From: Timema cristinae
Lineage: Eukaryota; Arthropoda; Insecta; Phasmatodea; Timematidae
Assembly: GCA_039000515.1 (NCBI GenBank)
Contig: JBCFYV010000100.1
Span: 33,034,421-33,098,420 of the forward strand
Direction of reading: 5' to 3'
Length of the DNA stretch: 64,000 nt
Shown: positions 1 to 13,084 of the stretch, piece by piece
How positions within the stretch are numbered: position 1 is the stretch's first letter
How the letters are laid out: each line of letters opens with the position of its first letter
The notes under the pieces: model-generated
Database searches by the model: none
The model's input: the letters and a program-made list of their open reading frames with translations, nothing else
What the model was told of the DNA's origin: nothing
Position numbers and translations under genes: made by a program

Positions 1-3000
1 TTTCACCATTTTGATTAGAGTGGAGTTACAAAATTATTTGAGATTGATGAGAAAATATACATGCAGTGGTTATGCAACCCAATATTTCAGAAAAGGGGTG
101 GAGGGGGGATGAGACATGTTTGAATTGGTGTAATTAGTTCTTAAGTTTGATTTTAATTCCATGCAAAATATATTAATTTAAAACTTTCAGTTAAAAGTCC
201 TAAATATTACTTCTCTTTTTTTTTGTGATATCCCCTAGTTTTTAAAGAAAAAAACTTGTTTTTTCCTAGTGCCTTAGTATTTCATATAATATTAGCACAG
301 AATGGCAAAATATTAAAGCTAATGAACCCTTATCTACTATTTTGTTTGCTCAATGGCAGGTGAAAGGTCAATATGCTTCACCAGCATGTTTCTGACTTGA
401 GGTAGGTGCGTAACATAGACCTGAATTGGCAGCTTTTCATAGCTAGCAATGTTATAGTGTATGAAATATCTTTAAAGATGTTTATTAATCTATTTATCAT
501 AGATAATAATAAATTAACAAACAATACAAATTCACACTAGATTTCAACAATTTGTTTGAACAAAACAACTTTGTATATCTTGAAATTTAGAGTGAAATTT
601 TATTGATATTTAACTCTAATATCTACTATAAATGAATTAATATTTAGATTTTAAAAATAAAGTTTTTAATTTGGTTCGAATCCTTGTTGAAGATTACACG
701 GCAGTACAATGGTTCGTACTCCACCATAATTAAGACTACAAATGCTATTTGTTAACTACAACTATGCAATAACTACTGTACAGTTAAACTGCACAGATTT
801 GACAATACAGCGATTCAAAATATTTATGAAAAAATACAGCCTAAGCTATAATTTTTCAAAAACCTTGATAGAAATTAATGCTCCAATCTACTAAGACTAT
901 TTTTTATATTAATAAGTTGTTTATTTTTAATAAATTTGGCACATAATTTTTAGCACAGCCAGTAATAAGAGTGTGTTGAGTTGTTTCTTTAAAGCTGAGG
1001 AGATTTTTTGTCTAAAATGTGATAGTACTGCATATTTCTTTATTCGATGTAGTGACAATTTAGAGAAGTCTAAGTATGCAGGGGAAACTATCTCACCCCT
1101 CATTTCCCTAGTACACCTCCTCAGTGATACCTCGGCTTTACAGATGACGGTGGATCTGTTGAGGATCCAATAAACCCATGGGTTGAGAGTACTATACACA
1201 TATTAAGTATGCAGGTCTCTTAAGCCTTTTACAACAAAAATATTTGCTTGGTAAAGTTAAATTTAATTTGTTTAAAATTAACCAAGACTGTAAGAATTTT
1301 CAACTTAAAAAAAATAAAGAAGTATAGAGAATAAAGATGGATCAAAACCACACTTTTATAATTTTGAATCTCAAATACTTAACTCCAATCAATATACCTT
1401 TGAATCCTGAATACGAATCTTGGAAAAAATTATGAACATAACGAAATATGAATATAAAGGGAAAATAGTTTTTCACCACCAATAAAAAACAAACAAATAA
1501 CACTTGGAAAATTGATTTTATTCTTAAGGATTTGAGACTCGAATCTGAAACTTTCTCGTATATCAAATATTGAATATCCTTAAGGCTTCAAAGAATTCAA
1601 GGATTCAAGGTATCATCCCTAATACAAAACCTTTTCATTACTATAATTTGGCTTTTGTTTGGCAGATACAGAAACTCTCACTTTGGCCTGATGCTTGGCT
1701 AAAACTTAAGCATGTTTAATGTTGACCAGGTATTTCAAAGGCTTTAAATATTTATTTGTATACATACCCACATATTAAATACTACTTGCTTGAATAAAAT
1801 ATAGGTCCTTTGAATAAACAAAATGTGTCGCCTCGTCATTAAAAAGTTAGCATCAATGTTGAACATTATAAAGAACTCAGGATTACCAGTGCATCACACA
1901 AAGGGTATGAAGCTTATTGAAACATAGCTTTTCTAATACTGTATGAACTTGCTACGGTCGAAGTTTACATTGCAACTGTAACTTCATTCATAGGTAAATT
2001 GTTTGTAGGTAAAAAAAAATTATTATCTAGCAAAATACTATTCTTGATAGAAAATAAGAATATTTTGCATTTTTTTCATAGGACCCACAAAATTAAATAA
2101 AAACATGTAGCACAACTAACAAGTCATGATTCATGATTTTTCCAAGGCAGCAATCACTCGTTTTAATACTGACCATCTAAAATTATAATTATTTTCAATT
2201 ATTTATATAAAAATTATTTAGTGTATTGTCATGGTTATAAATATGAGTAAGTTAAGGAAGTTTATAATAAATAATTAGAAATGGATCAAATCCATTTTTA
2301 CTCAAATTTGATTTATTTTAAATTCAAATCGCAAAATAAATTGTTTAATTGGGAATCTTAAATTCAAATAAGAAACCTACAAAGGATAAGAAATTAGCTC
2401 CCCCAAATTGGTACGATTTTTCACCCTTAATCCTTGTTATACAGTAAACCCTCTCAAATCCAATCTTTGAATATCCATTTTCCTCGGTATATCTGACCAC
2501 CTCGTTCCGGCTAGATAAGCATTTGATACGCTCTTTAGTGTCTAGAATAGCATCCTACTTCAACGTCATGGACATTTTGTGGCTAAAGAAATGGAGGGAC
2601 TTAGCAACCAAGGCTAGGATATAGTCTTTAAATCAAAAAAATATTACAGACTTTTTTCACCAGTCTCAATTTATGTTTTATGATCAAATATTTTGTTTTG
2701 TTGCCTTAATTAAATTGTAAGCTGTATGTAAAAGAAATAAACACCATTTCATGTTTTTACTAGTTTTTTTTTTTTTTGCTCCTATTATTATCTTAACTTT
2801 TTCTTATTTTGACCATGTGCCTGTCACATGAGCGACGGATAAAATTTTGGATTTTTTGATTTTAAAAAATCTGATTCAAATTGTTAAAAAAATATTTCAT
2901 TTTCAGGTTCTGAATTGATTTTTTTTTAAATCTTTGGATTTATAATATTCTTAAGGATACATTAAATTCGAATGACTCATCCCTATAAATAGTTAAACAT

Positions 3001-3308
3001 AATACATAAGCTACACATTTTTAGAGTTAAAACAGATTAAATAGACTTACACATAGCATAGACGTGTATCTATTTGGACGACACTATTTTTCTTTTACAG
3101 CTGAAAAAACATGTTAAGTACTCTACAAAACAGTTTATTAAAAATAACAAAAAGTGTTCATCTTAAAAATATATAAATATTTATCGATAGTAAAACTATA
3201 GTTTTACGCTTATGTTTTCTCAAAAGAAACTGTTCCTCCATAATCAGTGATTAGGACTTGAAGTGGTTTACAGAATAATTATAACTTTGAATTAGATTAA
3301 TAGTAAAA
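1..3308. other. AT-rich intergenic DNA, no gene seen
   Basis: I see no coding exon, convincing RNA gene or repeat boundary here. Short ORFs are AT-rich noise without family resemblance. The stretch lies beyond the last recognised exon of the minus-strand CRT-like gene and could contain its 3' UTR or a further 3' exon, which I cannot identify. Confidence 0.5.
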
Positions 3309-3538
3309 GCCCGCTTCAGTGGCGGCGTGGTCTAAAGCGCTACTCTCGTGTTGGACTAGAGAAGGGGAGACTGGGGTTTGATCACTGTCAGGTGCAATGA
3401 AGTTTTTTTTTCCTAAACGAGTTTCCACTTTGCCTGCATTTCCTCTAAAATGAGCCTTCCTAATCCCCAAAACATGACTGTAATTATTACAATGGTGTAT
3501 AGCCTGAACGACTAGTAAGACATGGTGCTAAAAAAAAA
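3309..3538 (+). repeat. SINE-B copy (tRNA-derived SINE)
   Basis: It has a tRNA-like head (TGGCGGCGTGGTCTAAAGCG as the A-box region, then GGTTTGATCA as a decayed B box). The body reads TTTCCACTTTGCCTGCATTT and the tail AGTAAGACATGGTGCTAAA. This is the layout shared by more than a dozen copies here, called SINE-B in this annotation. The family's 3' tail is shared with SINE-A. Confidence 0.75.
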
Positions 3539-3861
3539 GTAAAGATTATAATATATACAAGCAAAAAAAGCCGTTTTTAAAAATAGAAACAAATGGATGG
3601 TTTTGTAAAAGAATCTTTCAATTCATATCAATGAACTGGGTTTTATCAATAAAAATGGGTGTATTAAGACTATTTTTAATCAATTAACAAATAAATAGCA
3701 AATTTGATTATATCAACCACATAAACAAAGGAATCTAAATTGAAACAAAGAAAGTTGGCATTAAAACTAATATTTTCGAATTGAAGCCACATTGAAGGTC
3801 TGTTCAGGTTGTATGTCTTTATACTGATTCCATTAATGGTTTTATAGATTAGATTAGGAAG

Positions 3862-4034
3862 GTTGTATTTATAAGAAGTCTAACCACATTCGCATGGATG
3901 TTTAGTAGAAAAACTTTTTGGAAAAACCATACTCGGTACACCCGACCGTGAATCAAACCTCGATCTCTCCACCATAATTAGTCTAGTCTACTGCGATAGT
4001 GACACCTTAGAACATGCGGCCACCGAGGCGGGTA
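3862..4034 (-). repeat. SINE-B fragment
   Basis: Reverse-oriented head and middle of SINE-B: the minus strand carries the GGCCGCATG.TCTAAGG head, the TAGACTAGAC segment and the GATCGAGGTTTGATTCACGG B-box region. The 3' tail is missing or decayed. Confidence 0.65.
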
Positions 4035-4039
4035 AAGAA

Positions 4040-5653
4040 ATTGTTACTTCCAATATTCTGGTAGTAGTTGCATCAGTTGAAACAAGGGAGTCACTATTTC
4101 TTCAATGCGGCTCAACCCCAAAAATGTTTGTTTTAATTCAAACAACAATTGCAAAAGACTTCAAAACGAAATGTTGACTTTACTTAACTAGACTTAAATT
4201 GTTAAAAATGTATTGTTGTACTATATTTAGGAACATAAAATATATATAAATTGTACAATAAAGCAGTAAAATTCAAAAAGTGTACCACAGCCTAAAATGA
4301 AAGAACACCTCTTGAAAGTAAGTTAACACAATACTGATAAGGAATGGTATCTATCATCTCTCTCTAGCTAAACCTAGAGTTTTCCATCATACATTTATTT
4401 TCTAAATCACACTACATCCTAAACATTCAAGGAAAACATGACTATGTTGAACTTACTTTGTTAACGAACACACATCAATGCTCGACAACTATGCATATTT
4501 GGCCATATTCACAAGAGAAATAAACCAAGTCTAAAATTAATAAGCATTTTATTTTATAGCTTCAGTCAGTGGTGGCTTGTAAAATGAGAAAATCATGATT
4601 GTTTGGCCCTTTACGATTAAATGATCACGAAAGATGAAAGCATTTTACTAGACAGGTGACAGACTGGAAACGGTTGATGATAATAATGACAACGAGACTT
4701 ATTTTTTAACTGTGGCCCCCTCAGTATTTTTATTGTTCAATATGGTCCTTATGATCAAACCAGTTTGACCCGCCCGAGCTAGATCAAGGTTAACAGACTC
4801 AAATCTTCACAAGGACCAGATATAGAATGTAAATGAATGAAGCAGGCCGTTATGTTATCAACATTTTATTTGTTTTTACTCAACTATATGTATGCATATT
4901 ACATAACACAAACTTGTATGATACTGGAGATCATGCTTTAAAACTGAAGTTGTAAAGAAATCAAATTAGAAAATATAAATAGTAAAATTTTGAATGTTTC
5001 TTTCATAATTTGATAGACCTTCATTTTTATACCGAGTATGGCAACACTTTTCCTTTGTTCTTAAATCTTTAAATTTTCCAAGGATCTGGCCCGCAGGTTG
5101 TAGGTTATAGATTATTTATTAAAATGGGAAAAGCCTGTGGCAACCTTGCTGAAAAACTAAGATTCTTAGCTAAAGACTTCCCTTTGTTGAACCTCTACCC
5201 CAAAGTAGTTTTCGAATGGTTGCAAGAGCCTTGAAAGAAACCCTTTTAGGCTTTTTCATTTTATTCAATGCTAGCCATAATATTTTAATTGCTAAAAAAA
5301 CCACAAAACCTAATTTTAAGTGAAGTGAGATTCTAGTTACTTAAGTAAAGCCACCACTGGATTACATTTTAACATGCTGTATTAACGATTATTATCTTTG
5401 GTAAATAAAAATACCAAAAATCTACAGTAAAATTGGAGCAAGACTTTATAATAAATAATAAAGAAGCAATATCAAGTTCTGTGAAATGGTAGCTTAGAAA
5501 CTTACAAAAAATAGTATAATAAAGAGTAATATCTATAACTACTTTAAACAATACATCTTGGTAGTATCCCAATTTATATTTGGTTAACAGGATATATGAG
5601 AAACATTTGTAGACTAACTACTTTACCAGGGGCAGGCCATACAGAAAGTGTTG
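4040..5653. other. 3' flank of the CRT-like gene, no feature seen
   Basis: AT-rich sequence downstream (in minus-strand terms) of the last recognised exon of the CRT-like gene. It may hold 3' UTR or a small final exon. No coding segment, repeat family or RNA gene could be supported. Confidence 0.4.
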
Positions 5654-5700
5654 CTAGTGATCCACTGGCTGGCGTCTCAGGCAAGTGATCACAAACTTAC

Positions 5701-5820
5701 CGTAGCTACGCTCCCGGAAATGAGCCTTGAACAGTAGTATCAAACCCACAAGTACTATTGGCAGCCCTAGTACCGAGCAGATCAACTCTCCAGTTACCAT
5801 GGGGGACCATTCTATCAGTT
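5701..5820 (-). CDS. CRT/DMT-like membrane transporter, exon 5 (last one recognised)
   Basis: The exon follows a TTTCCAG acceptor (intron AG at plus 5822-5821) and begins in phase 1, joining the GA-G end of exon 4 to give GELIEWSPMVTGELICSVLG. It encodes the last helix (ICSVLGLPIVLVGLILLF) and a basic cytosolic end (KAHFRERSY). A good donor, G|GTAAGT, ends it at 5701 in phase 1, so a short sixth exon is expected but not recognised. If the donor is skipped, reading continues 15 codons to a TAG at 5656-5654. The full model is described under exon 1. Confidence 0.6.
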
Positions 5821-8660
5821 CTGGAAACATTTCAATACCATCAGTGGTGAAAAATCAAGGAGCTAACAGTTGATAGAAAATTGTGTAATATTTGGTTCAT
5901 GGTCAGTAATAATTTAAGCTGTAAATACAGTAAGGCCCCGCTCATATGGCAAGTTAGGTCACGAAGTCCCAATGTAAAGTGGAACATAGCCTTTTTTAAC
6001 TTTCAAATGCATATGAAATTTTAATAACGTTTAAAACCATTTTGTATTCAGTCCATTTTATTAAGCAAATCTTAAGTTGTACATGTATTTTAAACATGTA
6101 CACTAGCTGAATTAATAAATTAATTGAATAAATAAACAAAAAAACTAAAATACTTTTTCAAATCAAGGACTAAACATTCACAAAAGTAGCTGGTGAAACC
6201 TCCAGCTATGAATATAATAGGTGATCAGTGTTTATATTTGTGGTGCGTTTGCATTTCATGGCGTAGTCAAATGGAGAAATACCTGCTATCATCATTTTGA
6301 GTAGTCAGCTTTGTTCTGACTGGAGATATGAGACATGTACACAGCAGTTATGAATAAATAGATCATTCAGTTGAATTAAAACGATTTTAAACAATCAAAT
6401 GAATACTACCAAATTATCATTCAATAGTTAAATCATTGTGCCTATTCCTACTGTAAAAAGGCTGAATTACTGACATAAAATGGTGGCCAAAGCCATTCAC
6501 TGCGCGTGTCATGCCAAGAAACGCTGGAAGAGCAAGATAAACACTGAACACAGTGAACATGTACATAAATAAATAAATAAAATATTAGTGGAATACGGTA
6601 AAATGGGCCCAAGTTATTAAGATGGAGAGCAAATAATATTTTCAGTAATGCCTAAAATCCGCAACAGTAGGTACACAGGCCTATAAGGTGTTAATCTTGT
6701 TTGTTCTCATTTGACGATGAGGGGGAAGTCATGGTTTGAGTCCCAGACTGATGTACTAAGTGTGTTTCTTATAGGATTTCCAAAGGTTGACCCACCCTGT
6801 AACTTTTGTCCTTTGTGGTAATTGTTACTTGTACATGTGTTTATTTATATATGTCCTATCATTCTTTAACAATTTTCATTATCTCCATTATATTTTTATT
6901 TTGTGTTTTCTCATTTTGAAAGATGTGTTGCGCATTTCAAACTCCCTCTTGACATGTTTCGATGGACTTAAACCTAGGTCAAGGAATGAGTGCTAACAAT
7001 CACGTTTCTTCAAGAGATAGCATTGTTAAAAATGAACCTTGTACATATTTTCATATTAAAAGCTAAGTTTTATTGTGTTTGTTAATTTATTTTGTTTTAT
7101 TTTTATTTGCTCCTAACTATAATCAATCAAAATTTTTATTGTTTTCACTGGGTTTTTTAATAGACTCAAGAATTTAAAAAAATAGAGAAATTGTAAAATT
7201 GTCCATTATAAATGAATCAACTTTTCTTATAATCCGTTTTGAAATAAATTTTGTCCACCCATTCCCGTTCTTAACTAACCTAAAACCCAAAGTTTATGAA
7301 TTCACATATCATTAGTCATTTTTAATACACGCTAGTACAATGAATTTCTTCTTAATTCTAATTACATGTTCCTATCAATGTGCCCTATCATTCTTTACAA
7401 TTTTCCATTTTCTCCCTTTTGTTTGTTTTTTTCTTTATGAAATTGAGTTGCGTGATTCACACTCCTTCCTGATGATTCAGATAGAATGAAACCTAGGTCG
7501 AGGGATTGGGCGGTGACGATCGATTTTCTTTAAGGGGCAACCATTACCTCTTTGTCCAATGGCAGCAATGTAAAGTGTGAACTGTGTTCTTCTTTTCATT
7601 AGAAAGGCCATTTTGTGTTCGTCACTTTTATGTGTTTCTATCAACCTTTCCTATACCTTCTTCCAAATATAATATAATATAATTACAAATAGGAAGGCTA
7701 GAATATATATATTTAAAATATGAAGTGATTCCTTTCAACAATGATTCCCAAAATTCTGCCCAACTGATTTCCATATCTCTATTTTTTTATTAAATCCAAG
7801 AATGTGACCAAAAATTTCAAATTTCCAAAATATGCAAAGAGGAAGCCAGAATTTCATAAAATGACCATTTATTTCAAAAGTGATGTCTCAAATTTTAACA
7901 GAGCAGTTTATGTTTTTATTTTAAACTAGCCCCCTTCCCCGTAAAAAAATATTGTAAAGAATCCTGTAAAACAAAGCTTCAAATCATCCATCATGTCAAT
8001 ATAAAAACAAAACTTTTTTACTTATTTTTTTTTGAAAATACAGTCCTACCATCACTATATAGCCCCCTCCCTCCTATTTTCATCTCATTCCTCTTTCCTC
8101 ACCCCTACCCTCCGCCCCCTTTACCAACCCCACTTTCCATTCAACAACTTTTTTTTTCCCAATGATTATATAATATACTATCGACATTTTTATGAGGAAT
8201 AAATTAAATGTTCAAAATAAAATATAGCCTATGTTACTCGCTGATAATGTAGCTTTATATTGGTGAAAGAATTTTTAAAATCGGTCACGTAGTTTTGAGT
8301 TTATCCATTACAAACAAAAGAACAAAAAATCAAATCTTTACTCTTTATAATATTAGTATAGGTCAAATAATTTACTTCAATGGATATCATAGTTAAATTT
8401 GCAATAGCGAAGCCACGGGCTATGTATAGGCCTAATTTATGTTATTCAGTGAAAGTATGGATGGAGAGACATTTGATTTGATTTCTGATAGGCTCAAATA
8501 TATTATCTAATGTTGTACAAAATCAAATAAAATGAGTGGTGTGGAATTCACAATAAGTGACATTTTATATACTTATTTTTTTCATTCATCATAAATCTAT
8601 GAGCCTAGACTTTACCAGGCTCATATTGGATGCTGTTAGCTCAACTTAGTAGTATCACTT
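5821..8660. other. Intron 4 of the CRT-like gene
   Basis: About 3.2 kb of AT-rich intron to 8993. I see nothing coding in it; the only clear insertion is the SINE-A copy at 8661-8948. Pyrimidine-rich tracts near 8040-8160 are simple sequence. Confidence 0.5.
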
Positions 8661-8948
8661 TATTATTATTATTATATTATTATTACCACGTCTTACTACT
8701 CTTTCGGGTTATATGCACTTACGCTAATGTGTAATGGTAGGGTGATTGTGAGATGAAATGGAGGACTTGCAGTTTAACATGGGATCCGAACCACGGTGGA
8801 GGCCTGACATTCCACATATTAACAAGATGTCTTGTCAGAGGTGAAGGAAGGGTTTGGTAATCAGATACATGTGTGCCAGGACCAAAGATTGAACCTCGGA
8901 CCACCAGCACAGAAGTCTGACAACTTACCCTTAGACCACCAGGTCACC
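8661..8948 (-). repeat. SINE-A copy (tRNA-derived SINE) in an intron
   Basis: On the minus strand it starts GGTGACCTGGTGGTCTAAGG, with a B-box region GGTTCAATC. The characteristic body follows (CACGGTGGTTCGGATCCC on the plus side reads in reverse) and it ends in TAGTAAGACGTGGTA plus an (ATA)n tail at plus 8661-8695. It lies 46 bp from exon 4 of the CRT-like gene. No clean target duplication was found, so this looks older than the other three SINE-A copies. Confidence 0.85.
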
Positions 8949-8993
8949 TTGACTCCCTTGATTAATAGCTAAACACCATAAAGGAAATCTTAC

Positions 8994-9316
8994 CTCCATT
9001 GCTCTGGGCACTAAGACCCACCATACGGAAAAGAGACCACCAAATACCACTTAAGGGTAAAAGCGGTCGTCATCATGGCGACGGTGAACACCGAGGACTC
9101 GCTGAGGATTAGGAACTGGGTCGACGAGAGCACAAATACAAGGTAGGAGATAGCAAACGGCCATGCGAACAGCACAATCTGGTGGCAGGCCTCTGCACTA
9201 TCTATGCGGAGAAGCACGTCACTACTGTTGCTAGGGTTGAGTATGTGGGAATCATAACCAAAGTGGCATAGAAGACCACTCTTTGATAGATTCCAGAAGT
9301 TGGATGCTGATGAACC
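8994..9316 (-). CDS. CRT/DMT-like membrane transporter, exon 4, with apparent frameshift
   Basis: A TTTTTTTAG acceptor precedes 9316 and a G|GTAAGA donor follows 8994. It encodes a lumenal-type loop with two cysteines (SGLLCHFGYD, EACHQ) and two helices (IVLFAWPFAISYLVFVLSST; SSVFTVAMMTTAFTL). After TAFTL the open frame runs into a stop, but dropping one base in CTTAAGTGG (about plus 9051) restores SGIWWSLFRMVGLSAQSNG. The restored frame ends in phase 1, exactly what exon 5 needs. Length is 323 nt; the phase model needs 322. This is either a one-base assembly error or a real inactivating indel. Confidence 0.7.
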
Positions 9317-9590
9317 CTAAAAAAATAATTGTTAAGGTACCATTAAACTATAATTTCCTTCATTCCTACAAGTAAGATGTTTTAGTTTCTTAATGATACA
9401 CATCTTACTGATCGTTCAAGATATCTATAACTTTAACTAACTAATCTAAGAGGACAGGATGACAGTGTTTAAATTTATGGAAATGTGTAAGCACTTGCCT
9501 GGAGAGAGAATGGAAAACCACCACCAGGCAACAATTGAACCTCATTATTCTGAGTCGGTCAAAAGTATAAACTACAATTTGATGGAAATT

Positions 9591-10563
9591 TATTCATCAT
9601 AAGCATCATCATCAACAGTTTCCAGCCACTGGTCAGGTCTGTTGAAAAATAAGCCTCTCCAACATCTCTTACTCCCTACCATCTCTCCTCCTACACACTT
9701 CAGTCAGCCAGGTAGGTGATCCTTGGTATTCTCTTGAACTCATGCTCCCACTTCAATATACATCATCTTTGGTATCCTATCCTCCTCCATTTTCCTGACA
9801 TGGCTGTACCACCTTAGTCATGGCTTCTCTATCCTGTCATGCACTGGTTCCTCCTTAACCCTCTCTCTCACACTCTCATTTCCTATCTTATCCATTTTTA
9901 TTACTCTTATAGAACTTATCAGGAATTTAATTTCACAGGTTTGAATTATTCTTCCATCCTAATCATTTATTACCTACATTTCCACCGCATTTGTCAATAT
10001 TGGTACATATTATGTTTTGTGACTCACTTCTTTACACTTATTTGGCACATAACTGCTCCAAATTAGATTTTTCACATTTCCGAAAAAAAAAAAGTTTCTC
10101 AGATTTAAATTGTGTTTCTTCCACTTTCCTCTATCACACCCCCATAGACATTTAAAGCTTTCCAATATCTTCAACTGCTTGCCTACCGACTGTCACACCA
10201 GTTGTGCACCTGTCTCTCTTCCTGATCCTTCTTACTCTTACTTACATTAAACCTCATTCCATAGTGCTCCACCACTTAATCCCACACATCCAACTGGTCC
10301 TGAACTTCTCCATCTTCAATGGTTTATGTCATCAGGTATTCCGCAAACACCATTGCTTTCACACATCACTCAGCAATCCTTTCTACCACTTCTGTCATTA
10401 TTTTGTCCATCACTACAATGAACAGTGGTTGTGAAAGCGCACTTGCTTGCTTATTAAAGTATATAATAGCAAAGCCATAATCCCCTACAGTGGTTGTGTG
10501 TTCTACTTTTTGTAAAAAAAAAAAAAAAAAACAGACTAACTGGATGGGATTGAATCCCATCAA
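9591..10563 (-). mobile_element. Non-LTR retrotransposon relic (reverse transcriptase 3' half)
   Basis: Minus-strand fragments in several frames match the end of a LINE reverse transcriptase. They include LSQPLFIVVMDKIMTEVVER, MVFAEYLMT (decayed ADD box), LDVWD..VVEHYGMRFNVSKSK and, near the 3' end, LRWYSHVRKMEEDRIPK, the usual R-W-x-x-H-V-x-R-M tail. It ends near a GATGATGATG stretch, common at RTE/L2-like 3' ends. Many stops and frameshifts make it a dead copy, lying in intron 3 of the CRT-like gene. Confidence 0.7.
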
Positions 10564-10650
10564 TCCTATCTAGAGTTGGCCACATTATTACTGTGCGATA
10601 TCTGCATGTTTGGAGAATACATGATCATATACCAAAAAAAAAAGACTCAC

Positions 10651-10947
10651 CTTTCCGATGACAGGAACCATATCAGTCCAGCACAGTGACACCACAAGTA
10701 GGAAACTAATAATATGGGTCCACAAAGCGATGGTTATGGCTGGTGGGGCCTGCCCTGGATCATAGCGAGGCTTCATGTACGTGACGTGACGATGTTGATC
10801 CGGTTGATCGTTGCTGGTGGAAACATCTTGGTCCTCCTCCGTGATCTGAAGCAATGGACGAGAGTGTTGTGTGATAGTGTTGCGGGTCGAAACTAGGCGG
10901 GACACAGTGGCGAGATGGGAGTTGCCTGCTGTAGCGAACAACATGTC
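10651..10947 (-). CDS. CRT/DMT-like membrane transporter, exon 3
   Basis: A TTTCCTTCAG acceptor precedes 10947 and an AAG|GTGAGT donor follows 10651. The 297 nt are 99 codons, phase 0 at both ends. It starts DMLFATAGNSHLATVSRL, then a polar, probably cytosolic loop of about 50 residues rich in T, Q, S and D (ITEEDQDVSTSNDQPDQHRH). Then comes one helix (PPAITIALWTHIISFLLVVS) and CWTDMVPVIGK. The long hydrophilic loop between the two halves is where such ten-helix transporters usually have their central linker. Confidence 0.8.
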
Positions 10948-11494
10948 CTGAAGGAAATCATGTTACTCTAAGATTAGTTGGAAAGATCACAGATTGAATA
11001 CACTAATATTTTTTGGAATTTAGTGTGCCCCTGCTAAATTCACAGTTAAGAAGCACAAAATGATAAAACTAACAACCTTTGACAAAACATTTAATAGTCA
11101 ACTTTAATGCCAAATATAGAATTTATTTATACAACCTGTAGTTGATTTAGCATTCAGCTTTGAGGATAGTTATAGATTCTGTAACTTAAATATAATATTT
11201 TAATATTCATATAAGTCCTTTATGATCTAAAAATTAATTAATGAACCTTTATGAACTAATCCCCCCTCCTTAAAATTATAAATTCAGCTATTGTAGATCT
11301 GCCAACCGTATCCAATATTTCAATTTGATGAAAATTTAGATCACTGCTAAGCATGTGTATAGTTGTACACATTATTACTGGAATATTCATAGCAGTATAC
11401 TACACAACATTTAAATTACAGAAAATTAATGACGAAATGAAAGTCAGTGTATGAAAAAGAATGACACCTCAACAACACGCTTCAGTGACTGAAT

Positions 11495-11670
11495 GGTCTA
11501 AGGCAGTGATATTCAACCTTGGGTACAAAAATAAATCTTAAAGGGGACTTATAATTTTAAATAAATAATTTTAAGGATTATAGAATATGTATATTTTTTT
11601 TAAGCACTATGTCTTACTAACCATTCAGGTTATACAATTATGTACTAATCATGTTCTTGGTTTTAGAGGT
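11495..11670. repeat. SINE-B fragments split by another insertion
   Basis: A SINE-B-like head (CGCTTCAGTGACTGAATGGT then CTAAGG) lies at 11480-11512. A reverse SINE-B tail (CTATGTCTTACTAACCATTC, then ACTAATCATG) lies near 11606-11655. Between them, CAGTGATATTCAACCTTGGG resembles a hAT terminus of the CAGTG-TTCTCAACC type. Boundaries are not clean. Confidence 0.35.
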
Positions 11671-12199
11671 TGTTAACAAATTTTTTAGTGTTCTATTTCT
11701 TGACTTTTTCTTTACCTATTCTTGACAAAAGCCTAATTTTCTTGACTTTTTTTTTCTTATATAAATAAGAATACCAACGTTTGAACAGTAAAATGTGGGT
11801 GTGTCTATATATTTAATACCCCCTATCAAGAGAGCCAGTTTAGATAAATCCAAAATTTAATTGTTCAAGGGAAAATACTTAAACAGTATTTTACACACAG
11901 CAAAAATGTTTAATTTTAATTTTGGGTGGAGTATGGCTTAAGAACATAAGTATTTAATCAAGTAAATTTAATATATTATCATTCTTAAAATCTGCTGATA
12001 TATAGAAACAAACACAAATATGAAATCAAAACCATATTAAATAAGAATAAAGAGTAATGATAAGCATAGTTTTCAATCAAATGTAATATAAAGGTAAAAA
12101 AAAGTCAAAAGGTTTTTACAAAAAAAAAAGCACAAGCAACAAGACATGAAATCACCCGTTTTAAAAGTTTTTACTATAATAAATCATTTCAATAACACT

Positions 12200-13020
12200 T
12201 TGTCATGGTGAGCTACCTCATATTTTATAAGTGCTTATTTTATCATCTAATGTGGTAACGTCTTTGAGCTGTAGTTTCACAAATCTTCTTTTTGCATCTT
12301 AGAAAAGCTTTAGTTTTTGAGGAGAAGCTTGTCTTTTTCCATGATGTTTTTGATCAGCTTCATTTTTCTTAATCTCTGGGGCTTCTAGCCTTTTTGATGA
12401 TGCATTTCTTGCTACTTTAATTAGTTATTTAAAATCCCCCTTTCCACTGCGGAATTTCCATGAAACATTACCATAACTTTATGAAAGTACTTCACCATGT
12501 CATTAGTGCTCACTGTTGCATAAGTTAGAACCCTCATGAGTAATGCATCAAGATGTTGTGTCTCATAGTCAAACTTAAGCAATATCTCTTTAACAGATGG
12601 CATTGCACACATCTGAAAGTAGTCTCTTTTGACAGTGTCAACTACTGAAGCTCCCATGTGATATTTATAAACAAATTCTTCAAGGGTCACGGTGACTTAG
12701 AAAAATGTGTCACTTGTCATTACATCCAGAGGAAGCATTTGCCAATTTTTTATTTTAAAGGACATTTTAAGATGAGTTTCTCATGAAGCGAAAGCAAGTA
12801 CTACTTGCATTCTTGTTTGAAAGAAAGCACTTAAATGTTCATTCTGACCTTTGCAAGTAATACTGGCTTCAAACCAATAGTAGCTTTGGATGTGGTCTTC
12901 AATACAACACGATTTGATACATCTATTTTCATCAAACGCACTGGGTTATTATTAACATCATCCATAATGGGTTTTTTTAAACTTTAAACCACAATTTTTG
13001 ATTATTTTACCGACCTTTTT
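12200..13020 (-). pseudogene. hAT-like transposase relic
   Basis: The open fragment at 12690-12421 (89 codons) contains ILLKFDYETQHLDALLMRVL and MVKYFHKVMVMFHGNSAVER, recalling the C-terminal A-VERGFS dimerisation region of a hAT-like transposase group. Upstream minus-strand fragments (VRLMKIDVSNRVVLKTTSK, CKGQNEHLSAFFQTRM) and a lysine-rich stretch downstream are in other frames. No terminal inverted repeats were matched. It is a dead copy in intron 2 of the CRT-like gene. Confidence 0.5.
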
Positions 13021-13084
13021 GATTGACATACTAATATCATGACTTTTTGTTTACTTTATTGACCTGTAGACATCCTGTTTTAGG

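Noticed and set aside
9839..10434. Plus-strand frames rich in H, F, Y and L
   Set aside because: Antisense of the LINE reverse transcriptase relic, which reads in family order on the minus strand.
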